Shown here: piece after piece, positions 28,639-38,130 of the stretch
How positions within the stretch are numbered: the first letter of the stretch is position 1
Layout of the letters: every line of letters starts with the position of its first letter
Assembly: GCA_943787265.1 (NCBI GenBank)
Contig: CALSLT010000006.1
Location: 434,001 to 498,000, forward strand
DNA: 64,000 nt
Reading direction: 5' to 3'
Origin: an uncultured Planctomycetaceae bacterium
Lineage (GTDB): Bacteria; Planctomycetota; Planctomycetia; Planctomycetales; Planctomycetaceae
Made by a program: the position numbers and the translations under genes
The notes under the pieces: model-generated
What the model was told of the DNA's origin: nothing
Database searches by the model: none
The model's input: only the letters and a program-made list of their open reading frames with translations

Positions 28639-29682
28639 ATGAAAACAAATCAACTTAGTCTGCCGAACTATCGAAAGACGTTCGGCTTTACGCTGATCGA
28701 ACTGTTGGTGGTGATCGCGATCATCGCAATCCTTGTCGCGCTTCTATTGCCAGCTGTACAGCAAGCGCGCGAAGCTGCTCGACGTTCTCAGTGCAAGAGC
28801 AATCTGAAGAACATTGGTACGGCACTGCACAACTACCATGACGTCGCGGACTGCCTGCCGGTCTTTAAGCCATGGGCCTTTAACAGCGCCGCCATCTATG
28901 GTGCAGGCGGCAATAACTGTCCATCCGGTCCGGCTTCGAACTGGAACAACGTTGGTGGCTTCAGTTGGCGAGTCATGATCCTGCCGTACGTCGACGAAGC
29001 CGCGGCTTACGCAACGATCGATTTCGAACGCGACCACGTACAGCCTCAGTGCAGCCAATCGCCCCCGTCATGGGACGAAATTAACCGCAAGATTATGCAG
29101 GTCTATGTATGCCCATCGGATGAGACCGATCCAAGATCGGGAGGCGGTGTCGGTGGCGGCACAGGAACTAATTATGCTGCGGTCATCTCGGCAAGCAACA
29201 ACGCAAACAGCCCGAACACCGCAGCCCTACAGGCAGTGTTCCAACAACACACTCACGGGAACCGAAAGGTCAGACTGAACCAGATCAAAGACGGGACCAG
29301 CAACTCGATTGCTGTTGCCGAAGTTTACCGCGGCCGAATCGGTGTACGGCTTGGCGGTGGACCGGTTCTGATCAACGCACCATTCCGCTGCAACCGCTGG
29401 TTTGCAACGGGAACTTGCGGTGTGACCGGTGGTCGAACTCCAAACTGGCAGATCGAGGACGGCTCTGGGACACTCACAGACTATGACCAGTTTTCGTGGC
29501 AGGATGACAACGATGAGTCTGCCAACAACGGATTCCGCCCAGCATCAAGTGCTCACGTCGGTGGCGTCCACGCTTTAATGGCAGATGGCGGCGTAAAGTT
29601 CGCTTCTGATACCATCGACCTTGCCGTTTGGAATGCAGCCCACAGTCGTTCTGGCGACGAAACAAACAATCCCCAGTTTTAA
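28639..29682 (+). CDS. DUF1559 prepilin-type protein
   Basis: 347 residues; AAAGGA precedes the ATG. The N-terminus GFTLIELLVVIAIIAILVAL is the type IV prepilin / type II pseudopilin cleavage and helix segment, followed by LLPAVQQAREAARRSQCKSN and the DUF1559 domain (LKNIGTALHNYHD; near the C-terminus HVGGVHALMADGGVKFASD). DUF1559 proteins form very large families in planctomycetes and are processed by prepilin peptidase. The role is likely structural, at the cell surface. Followed by a strong terminator and a small lipoprotein gene, a common pairing. This pair is inserted between the cytochrome and FG-GAP genes of set 1 and is absent from set 2. Confidence 0.95.
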   Translation: MKTNQLSLPNYRKTFGFTLIELLVVIAIIAILVALLLPAVQQAREAARRSQCKSNLKNIGTALHNYHDVADCLPVFKPWAFNSAAIYGAGGNNCPSGPASNWNNVGGFSWRVMILPYVDEAAAYATIDFERDHVQPQCSQSPPSWDEINRKIMQVYVCPSDETDPRSGGGVGGGTGTNYAAVISASNNANSPNTAALQAVFQQHTHGNRKVRLNQIKDGTSNSIAVAEVYRGRIGVRLGGGPVLINAPFRCNRWFATGTCGVTGGRTPNWQIEDGSGTLTDYDQFSWQDDNDESANNGFRPASSAHVGGVHALMADGGVKFASDTIDLAVWNAAHSRSGDETNNPQF

Positions 29683-29808
29683 GTCCAACGCCAAGTTGAT
29701 TACTTGCGGATTGGTACATGGACCGGGTTGAGTAAATTCGTCGTGACCCAAAGATCTATGCCAGATGTAAGACGCGGTCCTGCCAAAATATGATTGCGGA
29801 AGAATTCA

Positions 29809-29850
29809 GGGATGCGTCAGTGGCAAGTTAGCCCTGACGCACCCTTTTTT
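29809..29850 (+). terminator. Rho-independent terminator after the DUF1559 gene
   Basis: Arms GGGATGCGTCAG (29809-29820) and CTGACGCACCC (29834-29844) pair over 11 bp with one bulged A, and six T follow directly (29845-29850). It should end the DUF1559 transcript and so separate it from the genes downstream. Confidence 0.85.
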
Positions 29851-29910
29851 ATTTACCGTTGCCTTAGCAGTAAAGCTGCAACGACTGAATTAGTTGAAGG
29901 AATCAACAGG

Positions 29911-30312
29911 ATGAAAAACACTCTTTGCTTCTTGCTCCTCGCTGCAGTTATCGGATGCTCTGGTAGCGGAGCGACTCCGCAGACTGAACTCAAGCCCCCT
30001 CAATGGGCAGAACTCGACGCACTGTCCTCAGAGAGTGTGCGTTCCATGATGATGGGCGCCGAGATGGGTGACTGGAATGCAGTCAAAACGGAAGCTGCCT
30101 CCCCAGAGTTCAAAGCAATAGTTGATGCGTTTGCCTCAACGGACGTCCCGGAAGAATTCGCGACGGACGCAAGAAAACGGGCGAAAGACGACGCTGCTAA
30201 GAAGTTTCAGGCACTGATTGAAGCTGGAGGCGGCAAGGGCTCAATTGAGGACACATACCAAGCTGCCCAGGAAAGCCTGGCTGCTGTTCGAGCGGCTGAC
30301 CCCGTCGAGTAG
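29911..30312 (+). CDS. Small lipoprotein
   Basis: 133 residues from the ATG at 29911 with GAAGGA upstream; the longer frame from 29794 runs through the terminator and is not protein-like. Signal peptide ending in the lipobox VIGC (residues 13-16), so the mature protein starts at Cys16. The rest is soluble and helical (WAELDALSSESVRSMMMGAE, then EEFATDARKRAKDDAAKKFQ). Small lipoproteins of this kind often follow DUF1559 genes in planctomycetes. Not recognised beyond that. It lies after the terminator, so it needs its own promoter or read-through. Confidence 0.75.
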   Translation: MKNTLCFLLLAAVIGCSGSGATPQTELKPPQWAELDALSSESVRSMMMGAEMGDWNAVKTEAASPEFKAIVDAFASTDVPEEFATDARKRAKDDAAKKFQALIEAGGGKGSIEDTYQAAQESLAAVRAADPVE

Positions 30313-30425
30313 TGTCTCTGAGAACCAGAATTTTCGAAGCCTCAACGTGGAGCGACGTCACAATCAGCACTGTTGTGTGGCGTCGCGTCTAACGGCTATA
30401 TGAGAGCTGTGTAGAGACCGCCGTC

Positions 30426-32876
30426 GTGCCCGCACAAGAACCCAATGCAAATGAAATCAATATCTCGTCGCCTGAGGTTCAGCAGCGTGATTCTCGGCAC
30501 AGGCTCCTGGTAATCGCTGCAGGCCTCGTGGTGGCTGCAAGCGTTTGCGCGGTTGTCGCATTTATGCTTCTGAAAACCGACGACAGGGTCTCCGTTGAAT
30601 CGGAATCGATGTCCGTGCTGTCGACAGAGGATGCGAAGTACCTTCAGGACGTCGAGCACTTAGGCGGCTTCGTTCTAGGTGATCTGGCGTTTCCGAAAAT
30701 CGCTGCCGCACTCAAAGCTGGCGATTCGGATGCGATGAAGCAATTCTTCCATCCCGACTTTTCCGGGAAGCTCTTTCCCAATGGCGGTGGAACGACCACG
30801 TCGTATCCCTTCGCCACCTTTCACAATTGGCACGAAGATACTGACGGTCTCAATTCGTGCGACCGCATGGAATTTGTATGGGCTCTTCTGGGCTATAGAA
30901 CGGAATTCAGCAGCCTGACTTCGGTCGGCGTGAAAGTCATGCAGATGAGCCCCGAAACGTACGGGGACCTCCATGGACCGTGGATTGGTACTTTCAAATT
31001 AATCCTCACCGGTGAGCGACAATCTGGTGGTATCGCGACTCGTGTGGTCGAGCTACGCTGCCGGATAAGCGGTATCACCGACGAGCTGCCTGAACAGCGT
31101 GAGTGGCTCCTTAACTGCGAGATGTATCAGGCGAATTACGCCACAGCCAGCAACCAGTTGATGCGAGACATGACGTCGGAGACCGGGATCAACATTCCGT
31201 CGCTTCACGATAACTGGAAGCTGGAGGCTGGTGTCGCCCGGCCATTTCTGACCGGTGGCCTTTACGCTTGCGACTACGACAAGGACGGTCGCGTCGACAT
31301 TCTGGTCACTGACAAGCGAGGTGCGTCCCTCTACCACGGTGATGCCGGAGGGAAGTTTTCGGACGCTACAGAACAGGTCAACCTTCCCAGAACAAAATCC
31401 CTAGGCGCCGTGTTTGCCGACTTCGACGGTGACGGATACGAAGACCTGATCCTTGCGCGACAGTTGTACCGAAACGACGGCGGCAAACGATTCGTACAAC
31501 TCGGCCTTCTCGAACACAATCTGATTCTGCATCCCAGATCAAACAACTACTCGGTGGTTGACTTCGATCGTGATGGTCGGATGGACGTCTACATCGCCGG
31601 GCTGCAGGCGAAACAGTACACGGCCCATCGGTGGATCGGCCGAAGCGACATGAGCTTCAATCAGCTTTGGCGGAACCTCGGAAACTGGCAATTCGAAAAT
31701 GTCACTGAGAAATCGGGGACCAAAGGAGCAGGATCCCCGACGCTGGGGGCCGCCTGGTTCGATGCAAACGGCGACGATCACCCGGATGTGATGACCGCCT
31801 GCGAACTCGGACCGAACGACTACTACCTCAACAACGGCGATGGAACATTCCGCCGGGGAGCAGTCCCGGAAGGCTATGGCGGCTTCTCCATGGGAATTGC
31901 CATCAGTGACATCGACAATAATGGATTCGGCGATCCCTACATCGCCAACATGTACTCCAAAGCCGGTCAGCGAGTCGTCGGAAATCTCAGAAAAGGGATC
32001 TACTCAGACGACGTCGACGCACAAATGAGAGACTTCGTCAGCGGCAATGAGTTATATCGAAATCGTGGCGATGGCTCGTTTGATCGGATCGGCCAGCAGG
32101 CAGGCATTCACGATATCGGCTGGACTTATGGTGTCGGGTACGTCGATTTAAACGGAGACGGTCTGGACGATCTTTACTCGCCGGCCGGTTTCCAGAGCGT
32201 CTCGCCACACAAGCCGGACGGGTGACGTTGCGTCTGGCTGGCTGTCGTGTCACAGCCATTTGACGCACAAAGTAAGACCCCTGCTCTACGTGACCTGGAC
32301 CACGATCATGGAGAGTTCTGGGTACCAAGCCCGTGGCTCTTTCCGACGAGTGGCGAAAACCTGAGTGCCTACGAGAAGAACGGCATTCACCTGAACGCTG
32401 GTGACGGAGCATTCTTTGACATCTCCGCGTTAACCGGAGCCGACAGCACGGGCGACGGCCGATCTGTCGTTTCATTTGACATTACCGGTGATGGCATGCC
32501 AGAGTTGCTGGTTCGCCAGGCTGGCGGCGGGCCATTACTGGTTTTCGAGAATCAGTTCCCCGACTCCAGCTGGCTGAAGGTTTCGTTGCAAGGAACCAAG
32601 AGCAACAGCCTCGGAGTCGGCAGCAAACTCGAATGCATTGTGAACGGAAAAACGCTGTATCGAGAACTCTATCCCGGAGTCAGTTTCCTATCACAACGTC
32701 CAGCCTTTGTGAACTTTGGATTGGATGACGCAACGACAATCGAACGCTTGACCGTTCGATGGCCTTCTGGTGAGACTCAGGAATTCACGGACGTGCCCGT
32801 CAATACACACATCCTGCTCACAGAATTAGAACAAAAGATTCGCAGGATCGTTCCAGGCGAAGGGCCTACGGACTGA
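30426..32876 (+). CDS. FG-GAP/UnbV selenoprotein candidate, in-frame UGA (set 1)
   Basis: About 816 residues if the TGA at 32223-32225 (codon 600) is read as selenocysteine. GTG start. Cytosolic tip, one membrane anchor (LLVIAAGLVVAASVCAVVAF), an unknown domain to about residue 265, then FG-GAP/VCBS propeller repeats with calcium-type loops (YDKDGRVDILVTD, FDGDGYEDLILAR, DANGDDHPDVMTA). The frame reads HKPDG-U-RCVWLAVVSQP and continues into a C-terminal UnbV/ASPIC-like domain (LTVRWPSGETQEF). The C-terminal part alone has no export signal. A SECIS-like hairpin follows the TGA. TGA ends other genes here, so it is not a general Trp codon. The paralogue at 39332-41764 has the same interruption. 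Function unknown; U-x-C suggests redox chemistry. Confidence 0.8.
32229..32267 (+). promoter_or_regulatory. SECIS-like hairpin, copy 1
   Basis: Starting 3 nt after the TGA: lower stem TGCGTC/GACGCA (32229-32234 with 32262-32267), an internal loop of 4 and 3 nt, upper stem TGGCTGT/ACAGCCA (32239-32245 with 32252-32258) and the apical loop CGTGTC (32246-32251). The loop begins after 20 nt and has G as second base. Both values fit the bacterial SECIS consensus (16-37 nt; G among the first two loop bases). Confidence 0.75.
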
Positions 32877-33885
32877 CCTGACGGATCATCCGGTTTTCCT
32901 CCGACCGAAGACCGTCCAGAGCCAGGTGAATTTGTCGTGCCTCGTCGATGTGTCCCGAGGCCGCAGCTGCTCGTGCCAGAGACCCCAGGTAACGGTAGGT
33001 TTCTTTGTGCTCCGCGTGGAGCTCTTTGAGCCTTGAGTAGGCCTCTTTCGGTTTACGGTGGTACAGCAGCAGGTCGGCTTCAAGAATCCGACAATCGACA
33101 TTTCGCGGCTCCAGAGAAAGCGCTTGCTTAACACCAGCGGCAGCATCGTCGAATCGTCCTTCGTTGCGTGCCACGGAGGCAAGTATCTGGAGAGCGAAGA
33201 CTTCATCTGGATTTCGTTGCAAACACCAACTGGCCTCGGTAGCCGCTCCTGGCAGGTCGCCGGCTGCGTGAAATGCGTATGCCAGGTTCAAGTGCCCCTT
33301 GTATGAATCCGGAGAGAGTTCGAGTGCCTTCTGCAGTGGCGCGATCATTTCAGGCTTTTGTCGAAGTCCGTCGCGGATTTCAGCAATCAGCAGCCATGTC
33401 TCTGCACGCTCTGGTTTCAAACTTGCCGCGTGAACGGCGTAAGGCAATGCATCCTTGAAGTTTTCATCGTGGAAGTACAGTTCAGCGAGTGATAACTGCA
33501 CCGCGAAATCGTCAGGGGCAAGCGATTCAAGTTGAAGCAGTGCTTGCTCAGCTTCCGCACTTCGATCTGTCTGCAAGCAGATGAAAGCAATCTGGCGAAG
33601 AGCATGCTGGTGGCTGGAGTCGCCCTGCGGGATCAGGCGAAAGTGTTCGAGAGACTCCGTCGGATCAACTGCGACCAGCAACTTTGCCAGCTTCATGCGG
33701 ACGTCGGTCGCTTCAGGAAATCGTGTAAGGTGAAGGCGAAATGCGTGGATAGCCGCTTCATTATCACCGGTGGCCGCAGCCTTCTCAGCGATCTCAAGAG
33801 TCGACGGCGAATTCCAATGCACGACCGACCAGGTGATTCCGATTAAGAGAATCACACACGCAACATAGCAGACAACTTTGGCCAT
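32866..33885 (-). CDS. Membrane-anchored TPR protein
   Basis: 339 residues. N-terminal signal anchor (VVCYVACVILLIGITWSVV), then about eight tetratricopeptide-type helical pairs, for example DNEAAIHAFRLHLTRFPEAT, PDDFAVQLSLAELYFHDENF, PDSYKGHLNLAYAFHAAGDL and EAYSRLKELHAEHKETYRYL. It should be a periplasmic scaffold held by its N-terminus. Its stop overlaps the end of the FG-GAP selenoprotein gene by 11 nt on the opposite strand. It lies 71 nt downstream of the third FG-GAP gene (33957-35669) on the same strand and is probably cotranscribed with it. Confidence 0.88.
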   Translation of the reverse strand: MAKVVCYVACVILLIGITWSVVHWNSPSTLEIAEKAAATGDNEAAIHAFRLHLTRFPEATDVRMKLAKLLVAVDPTESLEHFRLIPQGDSSHQHALRQIAFICLQTDRSAEAEQALLQLESLAPDDFAVQLSLAELYFHDENFKDALPYAVHAASLKPERAETWLLIAEIRDGLRQKPEMIAPLQKALELSPDSYKGHLNLAYAFHAAGDLPGAATEASWCLQRNPDEVFALQILASVARNEGRFDDAAAGVKQALSLEPRNVDCRILEADLLLYHRKPKEAYSRLKELHAEHKETYRYLGSLARAAAASGHIDEARQIHLALDGLRSEENRMIRQVSP

Positions 33886-33956
33886 TCGAGATCCTCAAAC
33901 GGACGTTGTGACAGGCAACCGACGTCAGAACTCACTCACGCCTGATCTTGTACGGA

Positions 33957-35669
33957 TTAATTCTCCGCACTTCCGGTCCCTTCGATCAACCGATGAACTT
34001 CGGACGTTGAGACTGAATGCCAGACTTCCTTGCGACCGCCAGGCCAGCGAACTTCGATCAAATCAGCAACGTCGCTTTCTCCAACACCGATAGAAAGTCG
34101 ACTGTCATTACTCGAAAGATAGCTGGAACTTCCAGTGCTAGCTCGTGTGATCTGCCTTCCTCCGACTGTGACGTTCACAACGGCGTTGTTGCCATCTCTC
34201 GCGCTTTCCATCCCCACCAACTCTATCGTGACGACGCGTCCAACCGCTGCCGTTTCGTTACGGAGCAAGGTTGCGGCCCCATTCAAATGCTGCACCGCGA
34301 GATCAAGACGCCCGTCTCGATCAAAATCCGCAACACATGACGCTCGACCGACCAATCGCCGACTAAAGTAGTCACCGCTTAATGCGGAAGCGTCACCGAA
34401 TCGACGGCCGTTCTGATTGCGAAAAAGCTGTGGCAACTGCGCGAACGGTTCGTTTCTCCCCATTGCAGACTGTTCGGTGTGAACGTGGCCGTTCGCCACG
34501 AACAGATCCAGCCAGCCGTCATTGTCAGCGTCAAAGAGTGACGCCCCAAACGCAAGTCGCAACTTGCTCGGTGCGGCAAGGCCATATTCCGACGTAACGT
34601 CTGTGAATCCAAAACCTTCGTTCCGGTAAAAAGTATTGGACTCACTGAAATAGTTTGTGACGAAAAGGTCAGGCAGTCCGTCACCATCAACGTCGCCAGC
34701 CGCCAGGCCCATTCCGGCTTCCGCCTGTCCAATCCGATTCACGGCAACTCCGGCCACGAGCGCGTCGTCAGTGAACACTCCGCCGCCATCGTTGATCCAC
34801 AGTTGATTGTGAACCGTGTCGTTTGCCACGTAGAAATCGACGTCGCCGTCGTTGTCGAGATCCGTTGCAATCACTCCAAGACCGCAACGTGCCACGCCGG
34901 ACTTCAAACCCGATGCTTCCGAAATGTCCGTGAAAGTTCCGTCACCGTCGTTCTGATAGAGAATGTCGTATTCGTGCTTCTGGTACCTGGGGTGACAACC
35001 TGAATGATAAGTCTTCCCAAGTTCGGTATGTTTGCACAAAGGGTAGTTGTCTTTGTCGAGTCTGAGATAGTTTGCGACAAACAGGTCCAGATCACCGTCC
35101 CCATCGATGTCTGCCCACGTGGAACTTGATCCAAATCGATGATCATCGACGTGTCGATCTGCGGCGATCTCTGAAAAAGAACCATCGCCATTGTTATGGT
35201 AAAGTCGGTTCTGGCCGTAACTGCTGACGTAAACATCCGGAAACCCGTCGTTGTCGAAATCGCCAACAGCCACTCCCATCGAATAGTCCGTGTTGGTCAG
35301 ACAGGATGATTCAGTAACGTCTCGAAACGCGCCATTGCCTGAATTCGCCAGAAATCGATTGCTGGGCAGCGATTTGCTGTCTTCAACATTCAACGACTTC
35401 CCCTGGCCAAGATACAGGTCAGGCCATCCGTCCCGGTCATAGTCCAGCCAACCAGCTCCCGATCCCATGAATAGATGAAGATGGCGTCCTGGCGTGAGTG
35501 GCGAATGGTGCTGAAAGTTGATCCCTGCCGATTCCGAAACGTCTTCGAATCGCAATGGCGTCTCATAGGCAATGGAGTCAGAAATCCAACAACAGCACGC
35601 AACGGTTGCCGCAAGAGCATATGTAGCGGCCGATCGACTCAGTGGTTTGCCCCGGCAAATAGATGACAT
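33957..35669 (-). CDS. FG-GAP / ASPIC-UnbV (CRTAC1-type) protein without the TGA
   Basis: 570 residues, exported by an N-terminal signal (YALAATVACCCWISDSIA). Propeller repeats with Asp-rich loops throughout: LDYDRDGWPDLYLGQG, FDNDGFPDVYVSS, LDNDGDVDFYVAND, FDADNDGWLDLFVANGH; the C-terminus is a complete UnbV/ASPIC domain ending DLIEVRWPGGRKEVW. Unlike its two neighbours of the same superfamily, the gene is read in one piece, has no in-frame TGA and lacks the HKPDG-U-x-C segment. Role probably in binding or assembly outside the cell. It forms a two-gene unit with the TPR gene and diverges from set 2. Confidence 0.9.
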   Translation of the reverse strand: MSSICRGKPLSRSAATYALAATVACCCWISDSIAYETPLRFEDVSESAGINFQHHSPLTPGRHLHLFMGSGAGWLDYDRDGWPDLYLGQGKSLNVEDSKSLPSNRFLANSGNGAFRDVTESSCLTNTDYSMGVAVGDFDNDGFPDVYVSSYGQNRLYHNNGDGSFSEIAADRHVDDHRFGSSSTWADIDGDGDLDLFVANYLRLDKDNYPLCKHTELGKTYHSGCHPRYQKHEYDILYQNDGDGTFTDISEASGLKSGVARCGLGVIATDLDNDGDVDFYVANDTVHNQLWINDGGGVFTDDALVAGVAVNRIGQAEAGMGLAAGDVDGDGLPDLFVTNYFSESNTFYRNEGFGFTDVTSEYGLAAPSKLRLAFGASLFDADNDGWLDLFVANGHVHTEQSAMGRNEPFAQLPQLFRNQNGRRFGDASALSGDYFSRRLVGRASCVADFDRDGRLDLAVQHLNGAATLLRNETAAVGRVVTIELVGMESARDGNNAVVNVTVGGRQITRASTGSSSYLSSNDSRLSIGVGESDVADLIEVRWPGGRKEVWHSVSTSEVHRLIEGTGSAEN

Positions 35670-35979
35670 TGCACAACAATCGTGGAAAGAGATGAGTCAG
35701 TTATGAAGCAAACCTTGATCTGCGAATCACGGTTTTGAATCTGCTGAAAATATAGCGTCTTGTACCGAGCTGTAACTGCCAGAAGTATCTGCGTCACCTA
35801 TCGCGACTGGTTGTTGAAACTCAGACTTCGGCGGCAGCGGCCAGTTTCCGCAAGATGTGGCTCTTATGGCAGAATCCGCTATAACGACCCGTAGAGTCGA
35901 CCGATGGCGAGTAGTGTTAGTTCGGCATCGACTTTGACTCGCTGGAAATGATTTTCTCGCATTCGCTGTCCGGCGACTG
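35670..35979. other. Divergent intergenic region before set 2
   Basis: 310 nt between the minus-strand FG-GAP gene and the plus-strand membrane/TPR gene, which must hold both promoters. I see no convincing promoter boxes, no strong hairpin and no protein-like frame. Confidence 0.5.
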
Positions 35980-38130
35980 ATGGAATCCATGCCGCGTTCG
36001 AGCACAAGCAACATCCGTGATTTGGACACCGCGACGGACCGGCGATGCTGCGCCATTCTGCTGGCCGTCGCGACGCTGATCGGACTTCACCCAATCAGCA
36101 CACACGATTTCTGGTGGCAACTCAGCCGCGGCCGAGCCGTCGTCGATGGAACAACCGCGCCGGCGCAATCTTTGCTGGCTAGCGAAGTGACAACTGATGC
36201 CGATTGGCTTGGCGGAGTCCCGTTCTACGCACTCTTTTCGGTTGGAGGAGTTGGGGCCTTGATCGGGCTGAAGCTGCTTACCGTGTGGATTGCTGGACTC
36301 TACCTGCTGTTTTTCGAATTACGGCAGAGAAACGCAATCGGTCTAGCGATCGTGTTGCTTGGATTGCTAGCGGCAAGACACGCGTGGGAACCGACGCCGC
36401 TGGCCTTTGAGGCGGCTGCCGTGTTTGTCGTCTGGTCGCTGGGATGTCGCTTGCAAGCAGGTGTATCCCGAGAATGGCTCGCGGCTCTGCTGATCACGAT
36501 CGTGGCCTGGGCAAACACCGGGCCGTTCTGCGTGCTGGGGACGTTCGTTGCGTTGAGTGCACTGAACCAACGCGTGCGGTCGCGGGAGTCACAGATTTCT
36601 ATTCGGGTGATCATTGGCATCATCCTGCTCATGGCGGTTGGAATTTGTTTGACCCCTCGCGGGCCAGCAACAGTCTGGGACTCAACCAGACTTTTAATTC
36701 CATCGTTAACAACCAACACTGCCCTTCTTCAGTCCACACCGTGGCGATCCCTTACTTTCACGATCTACCAGCCCGAGAGCATTGCATTTGTCTTTCTGTC
36801 GATCGCCACGTTTTTCGTACTCATTCGTCGACAATCGCCACTGAGTTTCGTCGTATCGTTTTTTGTGATCCAAGTGCTTGCCTGGACCTCGCAACGAAAT
36901 CTCGCGCCAGTCTCAATCTGGCTGACGTTGATGTTGCTTCGAGAACTCCGATCTGACGGCGTTTCAGTATCTCGATTGTCCAACAACGAGATATTGCCGT
37001 TCGGCTTTGCGAAAGTTCTCCCCGTCGGAGTGATTCTGCTCGTCGCTGCTGCGGCCGTTGGTCGCTGGCCTGAAAGCATCAGCCGAACGGGTTGGGGATT
37101 CGATCCATCCATCGATGGATCAGCATTCCACGACTCGCTTCGAGACGTTGACACAGTCGGTTGCGCCCATTGCCTGGGAATTCGAGAAGCCGGATTACTA
37201 TGTTGGTTTGAACCAAATGGAGCAAAGCCATTCGACACTCCGCGCAGTGCTCTACTGAACAGTCGACTTCGATCCAATGCTCTCCTGAATGAGGACTTGT
37301 CGACTGGATGGCAAATTCCTCATCGGCGTGTTGACGATAGCTGGGGAGGATGGTGGCTCCCGCTTCGAGAACGCAACACGACATTGCTGGTCGTGCCGGC
37401 CGAAGACACACGACTGGTCCGAGCATTGGAGCCGACCATCTGGAAACCTCTGTCTCTCGACGGAGCCTCTCTCGTATTCGGGGTTGCCGGCGACCCCGTT
37501 ACCTCACCGCAAATCGCGAGCACATTGAAGTTACGAGAACACGTCGATCAAAATGCATGGAGCTACGAACCAAGTTCCGCCGCCGGTGATGAATCGCATT
37601 TTGATCTGGTTGGATTGCTGACCGGCCGCCCAACTTTGCTGACTGACTTACGTCTTGCAAAAACATTCAGAGCTATGAAGCTGAATATTGCTGCGCTGCG
37701 AATATTGCATCCTGTGCTCCAGGCTGGAATCAGTCAGACTGCTCGCGAAGAGTTCGCAAGGAATCAGATCGAGCTTGGTTACAACGAGCGGTTGGCGATG
37801 GGGCAAAGCAGTCTGTTTCGGTCCATCGCGTTGTCACAAACAATGACGGATACTGAAGGTCCAGCCCTATCGGTGGAAACGTTGAATCCTCCAGCTCAAC
37901 CTGACTCAGAAGTTGTCAGCGCCATCCGAAAATCAATCGATGCCCATCTGATCGGCGATACAAATCGCGCGGTGAATGACCTGACGGACGACGATCCAGA
38001 ACTCGTTTACGCTCGATATCAGTTGTTAGTCGAGATCGGTCACTTTGACGCAGCTCTGGACGCGTATCGAACATTGGTTCAAAAATTTCCCGACAGTCGT
38101 TTGTCCGTAGTTGGTCGAAATGCGTTTTAG
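35980..38130 (+). CDS. Polytopic membrane protein with C-terminal helical repeats (set 2)
   Basis: 716 residues (ATG at 35980; another at 35989). About ten hydrophobic segments in the first 360 residues, starting CCAILLAVATLIGLHP; the early loop THDFWWQLSRGRAVVDGTTA and DWLGGVPFYALFSVGG corresponds to the loop HLAANGILPPANDVFS and QPWVNLGWLFDLMIAG of the set 1 protein. A soluble domain with HCLGIREAGLLCWFEPNG follows, and the C-terminus has one or two TPR-like pairs (VEIGHFDAALDAYRTLVQKF). It lacks the long acidic N-terminus and most of the TPR part of its paralogue. The stop overlaps the start of the cytochrome gene by 11 nt, so translation is probably coupled. Confidence 0.82.
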   Translation: MESMPRSSTSNIRDLDTATDRRCCAILLAVATLIGLHPISTHDFWWQLSRGRAVVDGTTAPAQSLLASEVTTDADWLGGVPFYALFSVGGVGALIGLKLLTVWIAGLYLLFFELRQRNAIGLAIVLLGLLAARHAWEPTPLAFEAAAVFVVWSLGCRLQAGVSREWLAALLITIVAWANTGPFCVLGTFVALSALNQRVRSRESQISIRVIIGIILLMAVGICLTPRGPATVWDSTRLLIPSLTTNTALLQSTPWRSLTFTIYQPESIAFVFLSIATFFVLIRRQSPLSFVVSFFVIQVLAWTSQRNLAPVSIWLTLMLLRELRSDGVSVSRLSNNEILPFGFAKVLPVGVILLVAAAAVGRWPESISRTGWGFDPSIDGSAFHDSLRDVDTVGCAHCLGIREAGLLCWFEPNGAKPFDTPRSALLNSRLRSNALLNEDLSTGWQIPHRRVDDSWGGWWLPLRERNTTLLVVPAEDTRLVRALEPTIWKPLSLDGASLVFGVAGDPVTSPQIASTLKLREHVDQNAWSYEPSSAAGDESHFDLVGLLTGRPTLLTDLRLAKTFRAMKLNIAALRILHPVLQAGISQTAREEFARNQIELGYNERLAMGQSSLFRSIALSQTMTDTEGPALSVETLNPPAQPDSEVVSAIRKSIDAHLIGDTNRAVNDLTDDDPELVYARYQLLVEIGHFDAALDAYRTLVQKFPDSRLSVVGRNAF

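Noticed and set aside
32247..32876. Separate gene for the UnbV part starting at GTG (and likewise at 41156)
   Set aside because: Both starts are in frame with the gene before, have no Shine-Dalgarno site or export signal, and would leave two incomplete propellers; read-through of the TGA explains the pair better.
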